Source of the DNA: Symbiodinium natans
Lineage: Eukaryota > Sar > Dinophyceae > Suessiales > Symbiodiniaceae
Length of the DNA stretch: 64,000 bases
Assembly (NCBI GenBank): GCA_905221605.1
Contig: CAJNDS010001112.1
Location: 2,785,812 to 2,849,811 of the forward strand
Direction of reading: 5' to 3'
A program made the position numbers and the translations under genes. The notes beneath the pieces are model-generated. The model did not search any database and had not been told where the DNA came from. It saw only the letters and a list, made by a program, of their open reading frames with translations. The stretch's first letter is position 1; every line of letters starts with the position of its first letter. Below, in pieces: positions 44,150 through 55,569 of this stretch.

Positions 44150-47100
44150 CGCGTGAGCCACCAGTGAGATACCCGCCGGAAGAACGACGACACCCGGATT
44201 CCACCTCCTCCGTCTCTTTCCGACGCTGGCTAGCTTCCAAGCGCCATTGCAGAAGACCGCACCTCAGTTTAGAACTCGCTGGGCGTGAGTGGATGCACCT
44301 GATGCACCCCCATCCGTTGTGCCCCACCGAACAAACACCCTGTGCCAAGCGATTCCGGTGAAGCCACACACACTCGTTGGGCCTCAGGGAGGCTTTGGGC
44401 TACCATGGGGTGCCATGTACCCAGCGCATCCAAGGTTCGATCCAGCACCGGCAGTGACGAGCCGGTCTGGCCCAGCCCAGGCCAAGCCAGCAATCCGAGA
44501 GCAATGGCCGGCGTACTCCTACCCAGAGGTGTACGGCAACAAGCTTGCAATTGCCGGTGACCGGTGAGCGTCAGTCCGTGTCCTATGTTGCAACACACCG
44601 GCATGCCGGCATGCACGCGGCTCCTTGGCAGAAGCATCCGGGATGAAAAGCGGAAACCTGCCGAAAAAGGAGGGGAAAACCACGACGAAGCTGCCAAGAT
44701 GTGTGCCCCAGCCATTTTGTCTCCCATGTTCCCTTGCACGCCTTTGCAGCTTCACAAGGCCATCTTCATCCCCCACTGCCATGAGTTTCGAGACGCCATG
44801 CGACTCAGCGACGATTGCCGTGCTGGACTTGTAGCCTCAGAGAGGCTAACGCACACTCCGCGGAAGAAGTCTGCAGGACTGGGAGGCCCTCTATCCGATG
44901 ACCATGTAGAGCGCCTTGTTTTTTTGAATCTGCGCTCCGCATTTATGCCGGACCGGTTCCCTGAGCACGCACACTGAAAAATGCTTGAAAGCACCTGCCA
45001 AAAGCACCTGACGAGTGACATGTTATGCCCCTTGGCACCTACGTTGCAACCATGTTAATCCGAAACAAGCCTGCCGCGATATCGCATTCAGGCAAGAAGC
45101 TGTCCTTGTTCCACGCGCCCCACATTGCCCAAGACACTGTCAACCTTCGCTTCAGAAACCGGCCACCACATCCCACTACGAGACCCGCGGCACACAGGCT
45201 CCAAAAGTGCAGTTCCAGACATCCCCCCCTCCCCAGTTTCAGCCACAGAGCCGAAACCCATGCCCACTTCCAAACCACACGTCAGGTGGAAAGTTGGCGG
45301 GCACTGACTTGCCCGTCTCCACATCCCAGCAGAGAACTGCACTGTCTCCTGAGTTACGGCGAGGCGGCATGGACTCGTGACTAGCTAGCGCACACGACGG
45401 CCGGCTGAGTTAGATCATGTCTGGATCAAAAAACGTCTGTTGAAAGACTAACTCTTTGCATCCAGAGGCGAGCATTGCTCGCCAAAGCGGAGCCGTCCTG
45501 GAAGGAAAGAGCGCTACAGGCAAGAACATGGGACATGAGCCTGATCTTCGCAAGCCGAATCTGTTCTTTTACCATGGAATCGTGTACTGCAGTTTTCAAA
45601 GGCAGCGGTGTGAAGTTTGCAAGTGTCCTTGGCGAACTGCAGAGACAGCACAGCAGAGGCGTTGCCCTGCAAGACTTTGAAAGGGACCAGGTGGAAGGTG
45701 GAACCGTTTCCGCCCCCTATGGAGGGTCGCTGCACCTGCAGAATTTGCACTCGACCGTCCCTGTAGCCAACAGCCAGGAGACCGCCAGCACCAGGTGAAA
45801 AGCATAAAGCAGTCACAGCAGCGTCATAAAGGCCAGCGCTGCCCATCTCGAGTTCCGACATACGTCCAGCTTCAAGATCTCCTATGAGCATGCATCGTAA
45901 GCCTCCGCTCTCGAGCCCCACTGCCAGAAGCAACCCACTCGGATCCCATGTCATTGCTGTCACACCTGCCCGAAACTGACTGGCGACATCCATGAGCCGT
46001 TGCACATCCAGGTCAAAGAACATGACCAAACCAGAAGCATCCGCAACCGCAACTTGGCTGGGCTTGCGTGGATTCACCGCCAATGCTTTCACCTCAGCCC
46101 TTCCGGAAGGCGACTGCTCCAAGAGCTCTGCGGAGCAGTAGCCCGCGCCCGTGTTCATGCGGATTCGGCAGAGAGCCCCATTGACGGTTCCGGCCAGAAT
46201 CTGTGGGCCTGTGGGTGCCTCAATCACAGTGGCTGTGGCAAAGTCCAGGATGTTCCGTGCCAGACCTGGGGGGTTTACGAAAAGAAGGGACCCCCAATAT
46301 AGTTCCCAAAAAGTAGGATTCCCTTATTTCTAGGACCCCAATAAGGTAACCCCCCAATTTCGGAAACCCCCACCTGCCACCTTCAACTTTGAAGAGGAAA
46401 GATCCGACCGCAGCAGCAGAATGGAATCTCCGGAGCCACCGCAGGCGACATCTCCAGAGGAAAGCGGCACCAAGAAACGCACCTCTACTTCGACTCGAGT
46501 TGAAGGTTTCCCATTGTTTCCCCTTTTCTTGTGGCAAAGGAAGCTCCTGCTACACCAATTGTCCAAGCATGTCGCATTGGGTCATGATTTGTGCGACTTC
46601 GTGCGGTCCTACAGTAACTGGTCCTAACCAATCTTCAGATAAGGTATCGGTACTTCTCGATACCGAAAATGCAAGTCGGCCTCGAAGGCAGCAATTGCGA
46701 GTCCGCGCAAACAAACGGGTCCATCACTGGAGAAGGCTTCAATCACGAAGACTCCTGAAGGGCTTGCATGCAATGATTCGCATGACTGGGAAGATATGCT
46801 GATACTGGCCGTATACCCAAGTTGAAAAACAAGAAAAGCTTTGCCCAAGCCAAACTCCAGCCCAATACTAGACCTGCTTGACAATTACGGGGTTGGGGTC
46901 TGCAGGGTGCAATTAGGCCTTCGAGCCGAGTTAAAGGCTTTCAATTGTTCGCCCATCCTCCGTCGGCTCCCACAATGGCAAGGTCAGGTGATCCCGAGAA
47001 GAAGCAACCTGGACAACATGAGTGGGACCATGAAACCTCGACAACTTACCTCCCTGGGACCCCGCCACGACTTCTGCAACACTTCCTGTGCGAATTTTTG

Positions 47101-47380
47101 CCCGCGTGCGCCTGACTTGAAGCCATAGAAAGGGCAGCCAGCAGAATCGTGTGGCGGCGTCGGTATGAGAAGCTTGGCGCTCTGAGCAGCATCTTTGGCT
47201 GCCCAGCTGCAGGTGACGAAGTAAACATTCCGGCCACCGTAGGCCATGAGGCGGTTGCCTTGGATGATTGCACAAAGTACAAAGTCAAAGTTCATTTAGA
47301 ATCAAGACAGGGTTACAGAATGTTGCAGAACTTGGGGGGGGGGGGGGGCTAGATCTGGAAACCTCAAAAGAATAACCGAA

Positions 47381-47413
<33 letters not shown>

Positions 47414-48267
47414 GAGAGATATATATATATATATAACAAAAAAAGAAAGAGAGGAACTTGAACTGGAAACACGAGCTGCTGTCCGTCGGGTGTGGCACCA
47501 GGTGCACCTTCTCCTTTATTGGCAGTCGCACCTGTGGGGCTCGAATTTGCCGAGCCGGGCCTTTGGCCGGCGCGTCATCGATGCGCCAGGCGCACAAAGG
47601 TGACGTGTTGGCCTTCAACTCATTTTTCGAGGGCTTGCGGCCACGCTCCTCAGCTGCTACCGAGAAGAGCCACCGCCCATCTGCTGAAAACGCAAGGGAG
47701 TATATGGCGTAGTTGTGCCCAAGGATTTGTTGCCTCATGCTTGGCACCGGTTCTTCCGCCGACCAAAGCAGGATGCTTGCAGTCGTCTCCCCCGCCGCCA
47801 TCTTCTGGCCCGTAGCGATTCGCCGTGACTGACTGCAGCATGCCATGGCCGTGATCTCTGCCGTGTGCCCCTGAAATGTCCTCTGCTCTTTGTGCTCCTC
47901 GTCCCAGACCACTCCCAAGGCCGCCACGCTGTAGCAGTACGACTGGCCGAAGCCGTAGAGGTTTTGGCATCCTCGGCCGTTGAAGCCGTAAGCGTACTCC
48001 AACACCAAGCCAGCCTCGGGCGGGGCCCGGAGCTTTCTTTGCTCTGCCGCATCCCGTGCCACCCTCTCCAGCTTCTGGGCTTCACTTTGCGGGATGTGGA
48101 GTGCAGCAATCCGGCCACCAATCCGGGCACGCACGGTGTTGGCGACGAGGGAGGCTTTCGTTCCGAAGACACTTTGGGATCCCAGCCGGCCCTTCGGGGG
48201 AGAGGCGCTGCGAGGGTTCTCACTCATCCTGTCAGGCCAGGATTTCCGGATGCTTGGGGGCACATAC
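44150..48267 (-). CDS. EML/EMAP-like WD40 protein
   Basis: EML (echinoderm microtubule-associated protein-like) proteins bind microtubules through tandem WD40 propellers. Minus-strand exons: 48267-47477, 47258-47050, 46482-46374, 46265 to about 45600, and about 44835-44748. The first carries the HELP-type start (LVLEYAYGFNGRGCQN), then WD blades (RTFQGHTAEITAMACCSQ, RRIATGQ, ILGHNYAIYSLAFSADGR). The second continues NRLMAYGGRNVYFVTC. The third has SSGDVACGGSGDSILLL. The fourth has AGVTAMTWDPSGLLLAVG and AAVTALCFSPGAGGLLAV. The fifth has KLMAVGDEDGLVKL, typical of a late EML blade. Introns 47259-47476 (GC-AG), 46375-bounded 46266-46373 (GT-AG) and the GT donor at 47049 keep phase. A middle exon near 46760-46640 and terminal exons below 44700 (LRCGLLQWRLEASQRR near 44250) are likely but not delimited. 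The start may lie above 48267. Confidence 0.78.
46266..46373 (-). mobile_element. Introner-like element that forms a whole EML intron
   Basis: On the minus strand the exon ends ...GTGGCAG. The element then reads GTGGGGGTTTCCGAAATTGG...TTTTCGTAAACCCCCCAG, and the next exon starts GTCTGGCACGG. Element and intron boundaries coincide: the element's own first GT and last CAG are the splice sites. The exon-exon join gives LKVAGLARNILDF in frame (phase 1). The element has inverted G/C-run ends and resembles 22881-22993 closely. Confidence 0.85.
47375..47437. repeat. GA and TA microsatellite in an EML intron
   Basis: (GA) run followed by a (TA) run, inside intron 47259-47476. A G homopolymer (47335-47348) lies next to it. 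Confidence 0.9.
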
Positions 48268-48289
48268 CTCGAACGCGAGGATGCCACAG

Positions 48290-49750
48290 GCAGGCAGCTA
48301 AGGCATCTTGCTTAGTGTCGATGTATATGCCGCTATGCTGCTGGATGCTGCTGGACATTCTCTCGCCTCGATAATATGCACATTGAACACTTTGAGTGTC
48401 TATCATACCGTTTCTATTCTTAGCTGGACGATCGTGGGTTGCCCTTGGGCCGCCTAGTCTTGGGCACTAAACTTACAGCTGGAGGGACGAATCAAGACCG
48501 ACCCCTGGAAACGGCAAAAGGCACAGGCACATGTCTCATGTTTCGGGGACATGACTTCCACCCAATTCTCCAATTCCTCTGCCCTACAGGTCTCACCCAG
48601 GTGGCGGGTAGCCCGCGGGCTGCTGGAACTGTGCCTTGGCAAGGCTGCTGCGACTGCTACGACTAAACTATGTCCGGCGTTCAGGTGCAAGAGAGCTTAC
48701 TGTTGCAATTGATACCGTTTGCAAGATCCTGCTCAGGCCAGCGCTGGCGGATACATGCCTCAGTCCGAGAGCTTTTCTGAAGGCTCGACCACACCGAAGC
48801 TTCTGAGATCTGAGTTCGGGACCGTAGTAAGGTGGAGGAGCTTGCGTGTGGGCCTGATGAAAAGAAAACAAGCTCAAGCATGTTTTCTCGTCAGACATCC
48901 CCCTATGTCCTGGACCTCGATGTTGTGATGCGTTTTTGTTAAATGCTTCGTCGCTTGCAGGCGGGCAGCTGGTAAGTGAGCTGGATGAGGAAACTGCGCG
49001 GGCGGTGCTTGCCGGTAGTCCTCCAAAACATGCCACAGCATGATGCTATGTGTGCACGATCGAAGTTGAAGGAAAGCGAAGACAATCAAAGTGCTCAGCC
49101 AAGGTGGTCCCAAGCAGGAGGCTGCTGTTGCGCAGGCGGGTGACCTGCAGTCCGCGTGGGAGGACGACTAAGATGACTAAGACAAGTTGAACTCTGCAGA
49201 TCCGCGCCTCCCGGCGGCGCACCGCTGAATGGCGAGGTTCCGGCCGCCTGGCCTCTGCAGATGTCTTCTTGCAGAGCGGCCCCGTGCCACGCGCGAAATC
49301 GTGCTCTTGTGCCGGCTGATAGATGGCGCATGCTTTGTCGTGCCATAGAGTGCCATGTTGCGACTGCAATTTCTGGCTGCGCCTGGAGGTGGACCGGCCG
49401 CAACCGCACCTCAGGCTCGGCCATCTTTGTTCAGTAGGATCTTCATCGAGTTTTCCAAGGTTCAGGAGATCCGTAAGCACTTCCACATGGATCTGTGATT
49501 CTATCTTGTCCCGGTATGATCTGGCGCCCGGGCTATGAGACGACGTGGCACCCTGCAAGGGCGCAGCCTGCCGCAAATGCAGCAAGGAATGGCAGCTTCA
49601 GCTTCAAAACTGTCGTCCATGTGCATTTGCGTGAGCGGATGTATCTGGGTGTCCCTTTTGGGGCTCTCTGTCGGCTTGGCGCAAAACAGAGATTCCGTCG
49701 CTTCTCTGCATTTTGTTGACTGGTCCGTGGCTCGGCAGCGCCTGCCGTGA
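48290..49750. other. Mostly unassigned, one exon-like piece
   Basis: The minus strand at about 49510-49425 reads KIESQIHVEVLTDLLNLG and KLDEDPTEQ after an acceptor-like GACAAG, followed in another frame by MAEPEVRLRPVHLQAQ (49424 downward). It may be part of an unknown minus-strand gene. The rest shows no feature. Confidence 0.4.
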
Positions 49751-49753
49751 CTT

Positions 49754-49854
<101 letters not shown>

Positions 49855-50380
49855 ATCGCCGCTGGTGTTCGGTGTTGGCGGGGACCCACGCTCGTGGGGC
49901 GCCAGCGCAGATTAAGTTGGCGATAATTTCCAATGTGTTTTTTCATGTGGTTTTGACTTCAGCAGCCCTGGATAAAGGGGTCAAGAGTCCCGATGTTCAT
50001 GACCTCCGACACACCCCTGCAGGTGTACGGTGGAGGCTTGAAGCAGGCAGGGTTTCTTAGTCCTGGAATCCCCCACTGCCTCTGCACCTTTCAGAGGGCG
50101 TGCAGAGAATTAGAATCAGGTGCCTTCAATAGAAGGGACGTGACATGAAGGCATCCGCACCAAGCAAGTAGCACGGAGCACGAAGAGACCTGAGAGAACA
50201 GGCCTTGACAGCCATGTTAGGGTCCGCACTAAAGCACACAATGCAGAAACAGATGCAGCATGCAACCGTGATTCCCACAGCTCTCCGACATGAACTTGGT
50301 TCGTGTTGCGGCCTCCTCGCGCGGAACCCAGCTGCCAGGGGGCGCTTCCAATGGAGGGGCTGCCTCCTCGGCCAGGAGAT

Positions 50381-50475
50381 GGGGGGGGGTTTCCGCAATT
50401 AGGGGTATGCCTTATTGGGGTCCTCATCATAAGGGAATCCTACTGTTTGTAGGGCCCGCACGGTTGGGGGCGCAT
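50381..50475. mobile_element. Introner-like element, right end degraded
   Basis: Reads GGGTTTCCGCAATTAGGGG, TATGCCTTATTGGGGTCCT and GGGAATCCTACTGTTTG, the same landmarks as 46266-46373 (minus strand) and 22881-22993. The terminal C-run end is missing or diverged. Confidence 0.68.
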
Positions 50476-50521
50476 TCCGTCCTCGCACATCGCAGGTGAC
50501 TCGGGACAGCACATCGAGACT

Positions 50522-50640
50522 AATACTATTATTATTATTGTTGTTGTTATCATTATTTACATTACTACTACTTTTATTACTATGATTGCGATTATGATTC
50601 TTATTGTTCTTAGTACTATTGATCTTTTTTTTGTTCTTAG
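50522..50640. repeat. ATT/GTT-type trinucleotide tract
   Basis: Decayed TTATTATTG/TTGTTG sequence without a gene. Confidence 0.7.
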
Positions 50641-50809
50641 TAAATATTAGTACAATTGTTGCTGCAGCACAGAAACTCAACAGGCAGCAACAAGTTTGGC
50701 AACTCCAACCTCTCGACTCACTTCGCCTGGACCTCGGCGCAGCGTGCTCTTGGCATGGAACAGTTCCAACCCAACCACAGCTCCAGCTTGCGATAGAAAA
50801 CGATGCCCC

Positions 50810-50862
50810 GAAACCCTAAACCCTAAACCCTAAAACCCTAAACCCTAAACCCTAAACCCTGC
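50810..50862 (-). repeat. CCCTAAA array
   Basis: Seven units, sharply bounded. Confidence 0.9.
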
Positions 50863-50964
50863 AACTCAACGCAACTCTTTCCTCTCCGTTTGAGGCAAGG
50901 GACGGTGGCGGCCCCGTGTCTGGAAAAATGGGGCGCGGCGACCAGCTCCGGCTCCCATACGAGT

Positions 50965-51130
50965 AGTAGCCTGGTATCGTTATTGTTAGTATTGGTATGA
51001 CTATTCTGATTTTTATGATTATTATTCTTATTATTGTCATTATTGTCATTCTAGTTATTATTGTTGTGATTGTTATGGTTATTATTATGATTCTTATTAT
51101 GATGATCATTATGATTATGATTGTGGGTAT
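50965..51130. repeat. ATT/GTT-type trinucleotide tract, second
   Basis: About 160 bases of TTATTATTG/TATGATTAT sequence, similar in kind to 50522-50640. Open frames in it are Ile-rich artefacts. Confidence 0.75.
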
Positions 51131-51139
51131 GCAGTCTTC

Positions 51140-51915
51140 ATTGACAGAAACATGGACCACGACCCTTCGGAAGGTTGTCTGTTCAACGACAGCAGATCCG
51201 GAATCTCTTTGAAAACTGAAGGTCGACATGGCGCTGCCGGGGTCTGGACTGTCGTAGCTGTACGAGCTGTAGCAGGAGAAGCTTCGACAGCTTCGACTGC
51301 GGCTCCGCTCGAAGTAGACCTGATCGCATGTGCGGACACGAAGCGTGGCAGCAGCCAAGAACACATGAAGGAGCGAGCACTGGTCGAATCAGCTGAAGCA
51401 GCAAATCAAGTGCAAATCGTGGAAGGGTCTATAGGCTGTGGATGAGGGGTGATGAGGGTTAAGGACAAGATGAGGCTTCGATTTACAAGTGTCATCCTTC
51501 CCCTTCACAGAACCCGGAATTGAACGGAACTGTTGGGAAAATTTGGGAATCCATGAAATCCATGGTCTATAACATGCAGCTGTTCTATACTGTTCTCCAA
51601 TCTTGTACCTAGACTCCTAGACTGCTCTTGTGGTAGCACATACGATAGCTGGGAATAGGATGCATGCTCAGATTGGTCGCGTCTCTGTCGGCCAACTGAG
51701 TAGCAAGCCGCTTCCGGATGGCTGTGCACGCGTGGCCTCTCCTTCGTGCCCCACTCGAGTCGAAAGGGAGAGCAGTGAATGCCCTAGTATTATCGGAGAG
51801 CACAGCAGTAGGTATAGTAGCAAGCAAGTGCGCAGCTTCGTCGGCATAGTCCGGCGGCCAGTGAAAATAGTGGAAGAGTGGTTCAAGGAGAAGTGGTAGA
51901 CAGTATTGTAGTAGC
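51140..51915. other. Unassigned stretch
   Basis: Only short open frames and no array. I see nothing I can support. Confidence 0.45.
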
Positions 51916-51920
51916 AAGAT

Positions 51921-52010
51921 GTGGGCATCTCCCAACATAGGGGCACCCCCCAAAGTACTATGATCCTTATTCTAGGAGCCCCAAAAGAAGGGTACCTGGA
52001 AACCATCTCA
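51921..52010. mobile_element. Introner-like palindromic element
   Basis: Starts GTGGGCATCTCCCAACATAG and ends GGGTACCTGGAAACCATCTC, with GATCCTTATTCTAGG inside. It is diverged but keeps the family layout. Confidence 0.6.
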
Positions 52011-52388
52011 AAATGGCGGCCCCTCTGTACCCACAAAAGGGACGATAATGTAGAGAACTGACCATGTAGCAGTACATCCCTGGCCTCCGGAAGTCCCCTC
52101 TGCTCGGGCTTGTGCTCCTCCGTTACCAGCACCTCCGCTCCGAGACGCATGGCGCGCGGGGGGGGGGGGAGCCAGTGGGTCTTGCAGGGGGAGAGCTGAG
52201 GCCTTTTCTGATTCTTTCGCGAGTCGATGCGAGTCGGTACGAGTGCCGCAGAGAGATCCGAAGCCGACGCCCCTCGTAGCACATAAGCTGCGGGGGGTGA
52301 GAACAACAAGTGGAAAGCTTCAGGCTACGACAAGGTTGCACTACCAGGGACTCACAAGTTGGATATGGGAAAGTTGACCTGAGACGCC

Positions 52389-53210
52389 TCAGACCATCGA
52401 ACCCGAGCTTTGCGGTAGATCTGAAAGGTCCGCCACTTTCCCCATGATCGACCTGTAGAACGCCCTGCTGTTCTTCAATCCGGAGGGCACAGCTTCCCAA
52501 GGCGCGGGGCCCAAAGCCTTATGGTGCCAGAACATTCGCCCTCCTGGCCCACGGCGGCAGATCCACCCATCTGGAGCCTGTTCTGGTGATGGCAATGATG
52601 GGGGTTCAGGGCGCCGAAGAAGGGTTGGCAAATTCAGAGAGGTGTCTCCATCCTGCCCATCCGGTCCTTGTTCAGCCTCACAATGCTCTGAGCACACTCG
52701 CCGTCCTTCCGAGCTGCAGCAATCCAGCCACCACGTTGCCTGCATGGTCTCCGGTCTGCGCAAGAAGGGCTTTGCAGCAGCCGTTATGCTCGCGGCCGCC
52801 AGCAACTCCTTCGGATCTGCATCCAAAGCGAAGAGTACGGCAATAGAGCCGACTTCCGATGCATTGACCTCCTTTAGGGTCACCATCTGCACTGGGCTCT
52901 GGTAGCGAAATCGGTCGTCACCTTGTCGCGTTGGATTGCATATGGGAAGCACGTGCCGAAGCAGATCAGCAGTGGCCATGCCAAGCACTTCTGTGGGAAG
53001 CTTTACTGTGACCACACCCAGCACGACGTCACTTTGGACACGAAGGCGAAAGCTCAGAGCCGAGTGTGTATCCAGCTCTTCCACGGAGGCCGTGAAAGTC
53101 AAGGCATCATCAAAGCGCCAGGGGCACTCTTGGCCGCTTGGTATCCAGCAGGATCCTCGTGAGCTGCCTGCCGAATCGTTCCACGTTGCGGGCCTCGTCT
53201 CCTTGTGGAT
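52389..53210 (-). CDS. Unknown protein with a WW-like motif
   Basis: A long open minus-strand stretch, continuous from an acceptor-like GTGCTCAG near 53211 to a stop at 52389. The first third (CPWRFDDALTFTASVEEL, SALSFRLRVQSDVVLGVV) is beta-rich and could be a C2-like or other beta-sandwich domain, but no key residues settle this. The C-terminal third has APDGWICRRGPGGRMFWHHK followed by GPAPWE, matching the W-x20-22-P/W layout of a WW domain. WW domains bind proline-rich peptides. The order beta-domain then WW recalls NEDD4-type proteins, but no HECT domain is seen. Upstream exons probably exist above 53.2 kb, and the stop at 52389 may lie in an intron. Confidence 0.55.
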   Translation of the reverse strand: MHKETRPATWNDSAGSSRGSCWIPSGQECPWRFDDALTFTASVEELDTHSALSFRLRVQSDVVLGVVTVKLPTEVLGMATADLLRHVLPICNPTRQGDDRFRYQSPVQMVTLKEVNASEVGSIAVLFALDADPKELLAAASITAAAKPFLRRPETMQATWWLDCCSSEGRRVCSEHCEAEQGPDGQDGDTSLNLPTLLRRPEPPSLPSPEQAPDGWICRRGPGGRMFWHHKALGPAPWEAVPSGLKNSRAFYRSIMGKVADLSDLPQSSGSMV

Positions 53211-53589
53211 GTCTCCTGAGCACTGGGATCACTGGGTGTGGGCAGCATCGGGAGACCTAACCGTAGGATCGCAGGACTTATAACCTTCTTGGCGACACCT
53301 TCTTCTGAGATTCTGCATGCTAGCCCAGCTCTTCCCGGGAATGACACACAGATGATGCGAACCGAAAGGGGCCGAAGAGGCCAAGAAGCGTACACCCCCG
53401 CACCCCATGCCCCACAAACCCGGCGCTGCTTACCTCGGAAGCCTCTCAAATCTGTGTGCGTCATACCGGCACACTACTCACTACTGACACCGCACTTTCT
53501 TGGAGGTTCATGGGAGGTTATAAGCACCCCAAACAGGGCGATAGGCATAGCTGCAATACTTCTAACCCTACTTCGAACTCCAAGTAGGA

Positions 53590-53645
53590 TCCACCCTAAA
53601 CCCTAAACCCTTAAACCCTAAACCCTAAACCCTAAACCCTAAACC
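53590..53645 (-). repeat. CCCTAAA array
   Basis: About seven units. A GC-rich 115-base island (53646-53762) separates it from an opposite-orientation array. That island is open on both strands and could be an exon. Confidence 0.9.
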
Positions 53646-53772
53646 GCAAGCCGGGCGGCCCAAAGAGACCTCCAGGATGGGCCGACGGGTTGCCCAGGTG
53701 CCAGGTTCCCCAAGGCAAGCCACTGAGGCGGCGAAGACCTCTCCAAGAGTCAGTGCCCTTTTTTGGGGGGGG

Positions 53773-53832
53773 GTTTAGGGTTTAGGGTTTAGGGTTTAGG
53801 GTTTAGGGTTTAGGGTTTAGGGTTTAGGGTGG
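53773..53832 (+). repeat. TTTAGGG array
   Basis: Eight units after a G run, inverted relative to 53590-53645. Confidence 0.92.
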
Positions 53833-53834
53833 GA

Positions 53835-55400
53835 GCATTGCCTGGGGGGTTCGGGGATTCAGGGGGCTCGGGGGATGGAGTATGAACCAAACAACAGGCA
53901 GTGGTTGTTTTCTGAAGTAGGGGATGCGACCACCCAATTTCTGTCCAGCTGCCCTCCTCGTGAATAGAATCCCGGAAGCAGTCTAGATAATGTACAATAT
54001 AAAAGAAATCGCCTGCAGCTGGAGCTGGAAGCTGCCCAAGTCGTCCATGGCCAAGCCGTCTTTGCTCTAGCACTGATGGAGCAATGTGATTGGGCGGCTC
54101 TGTGCTCTGTTTGCTTACATCTTGCGAATGCGAAATGGCTCCTAAAGGAAAGAGAGTTTGAAGATTTAGGGGTTTGTCATGTACCTGTTTGTCATGACGA
54201 AGCTGCCATCTGCCTGTTGCGCTTTCTGCCCTGCGTCCTGACCAAAAGGACGACGAGGCTTGGTTTGTAGATCTCGTAATATATGCTATTATGACAGGTG
54301 CCTTCGTTCACTGCTAATTCTTGCCCATGCTTCCACTGCCGAAAACTCTCAGATGCCATTTATATGGACTCTTACCACGCGAAGGACAACCATTGTGCAC
54401 CGCTCGTGCCCTGATCATGAGCAGCCAATGGCATCCGTCCACTGTACTTGTTCCGCTTCAAGAGTCCCCGGCCCCCCCCCCCCCACCCGGCCCGCCATAA
54501 CCCTCCTGAAAACCCTCCGACTAGCCAAGTATTCTAGGCCTTTGGAAGCCCTACACTGCTGATACTGCACGTCAATGCGTCGTGCTGAGGGCCGCGAACC
54601 TACGCCGCAAGAGACAGACCGACCAAGGCATGCTTATGCCTGGGTCGAAACCGCTTCTCGGAGCTGCTCTCACAACCCAACCCTCATGACACGCTCCACA
54701 ATTGTTTCGCGCCACGCGACTGTCACAGCAGGGAATCTCAGGGGCGATACCAAGGTTACCAAGCACGGGGACCTCACATGATAGCAGCGGGCCTTTGGTG
54801 GCAGGATCGGATCTGTCGGATCGAGCCTTCGTAGACATCAGGGTTGCAAAGCATGATGGGTAAGGGAGGATGCTGTCAGTTCGCCACTTCTGGGGCCCTG
54901 TAGAAGGTACCCTAAAGAAGGGGTCACACCGAAACAGAGACAACCAAAGAGCGGGGCCCCAGAGTTGAGCACTGGGATTGTTTGAGGCTGGAGATGGCAC
55001 GACTTGGATTGAAGCATATACATAATACTATATGCAATAACAATAAGATCGTGGCAATATACATATATATATGTATGTGTATATATATGTATATGTGTGT
55101 GTGTGAACAGATATGGATATATAAAGTCTAGGTATAGGTCTAGATACAGATATATTCTTCTATCTTTACATAGATACAAGTACTATACAGTATACCGTAA
55201 ACTACATGACACAGATTATAGAATTACCCGCCCCCTACCCCCCTCCATTCAGCCAAGCTGCAGTTGGTAAGGATCGTATTGGAGCTTGGGAAGCTCGCCG
55301 TCCCTCAAATTTCCGTGCGCACGTTCCACAACATTGCGGTCGAAATTGAGCAGCTATGACATCGACTGCCAGTTGCACATGTCTTCTAGTGCTCCCAGAT
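53835..55400. other. Unassigned stretch with microsatellite
   Basis: A (TATG/TA) microsatellite lies at 55060-55115 and a C run at 54472. No exon is recognised. Confidence 0.45.
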
Positions 55401-55568
55401 CTTCCAAAACCCCTTCATTAAGGAATTGAAGATACCCTAATTCATCATCATGATCCTTAGTGTACATTAGGGGATATTCAAGTCCTCAATTAAGGAATAT
55501 GCCCTAATTCATAATCATGATCCTTCGTATAAATTAGGGGATAATCCTCAGCTGAGGGGTGTTGGAAG
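55401..55568. mobile_element. MITE-like element with internal 70-bp duplication
   Basis: Inverted ends CTTCCAAAACCCCTTCA and TGAGGGGTGTTGGAAG. Inside, a unit of about 70 bases (ATTAAGGAAT...CCCTAATTCAT...ATCATGATCCTT...ATTAGGGGAT) occurs twice in tandem. Confidence 0.7.
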
Positions 55569-55569
55569 A

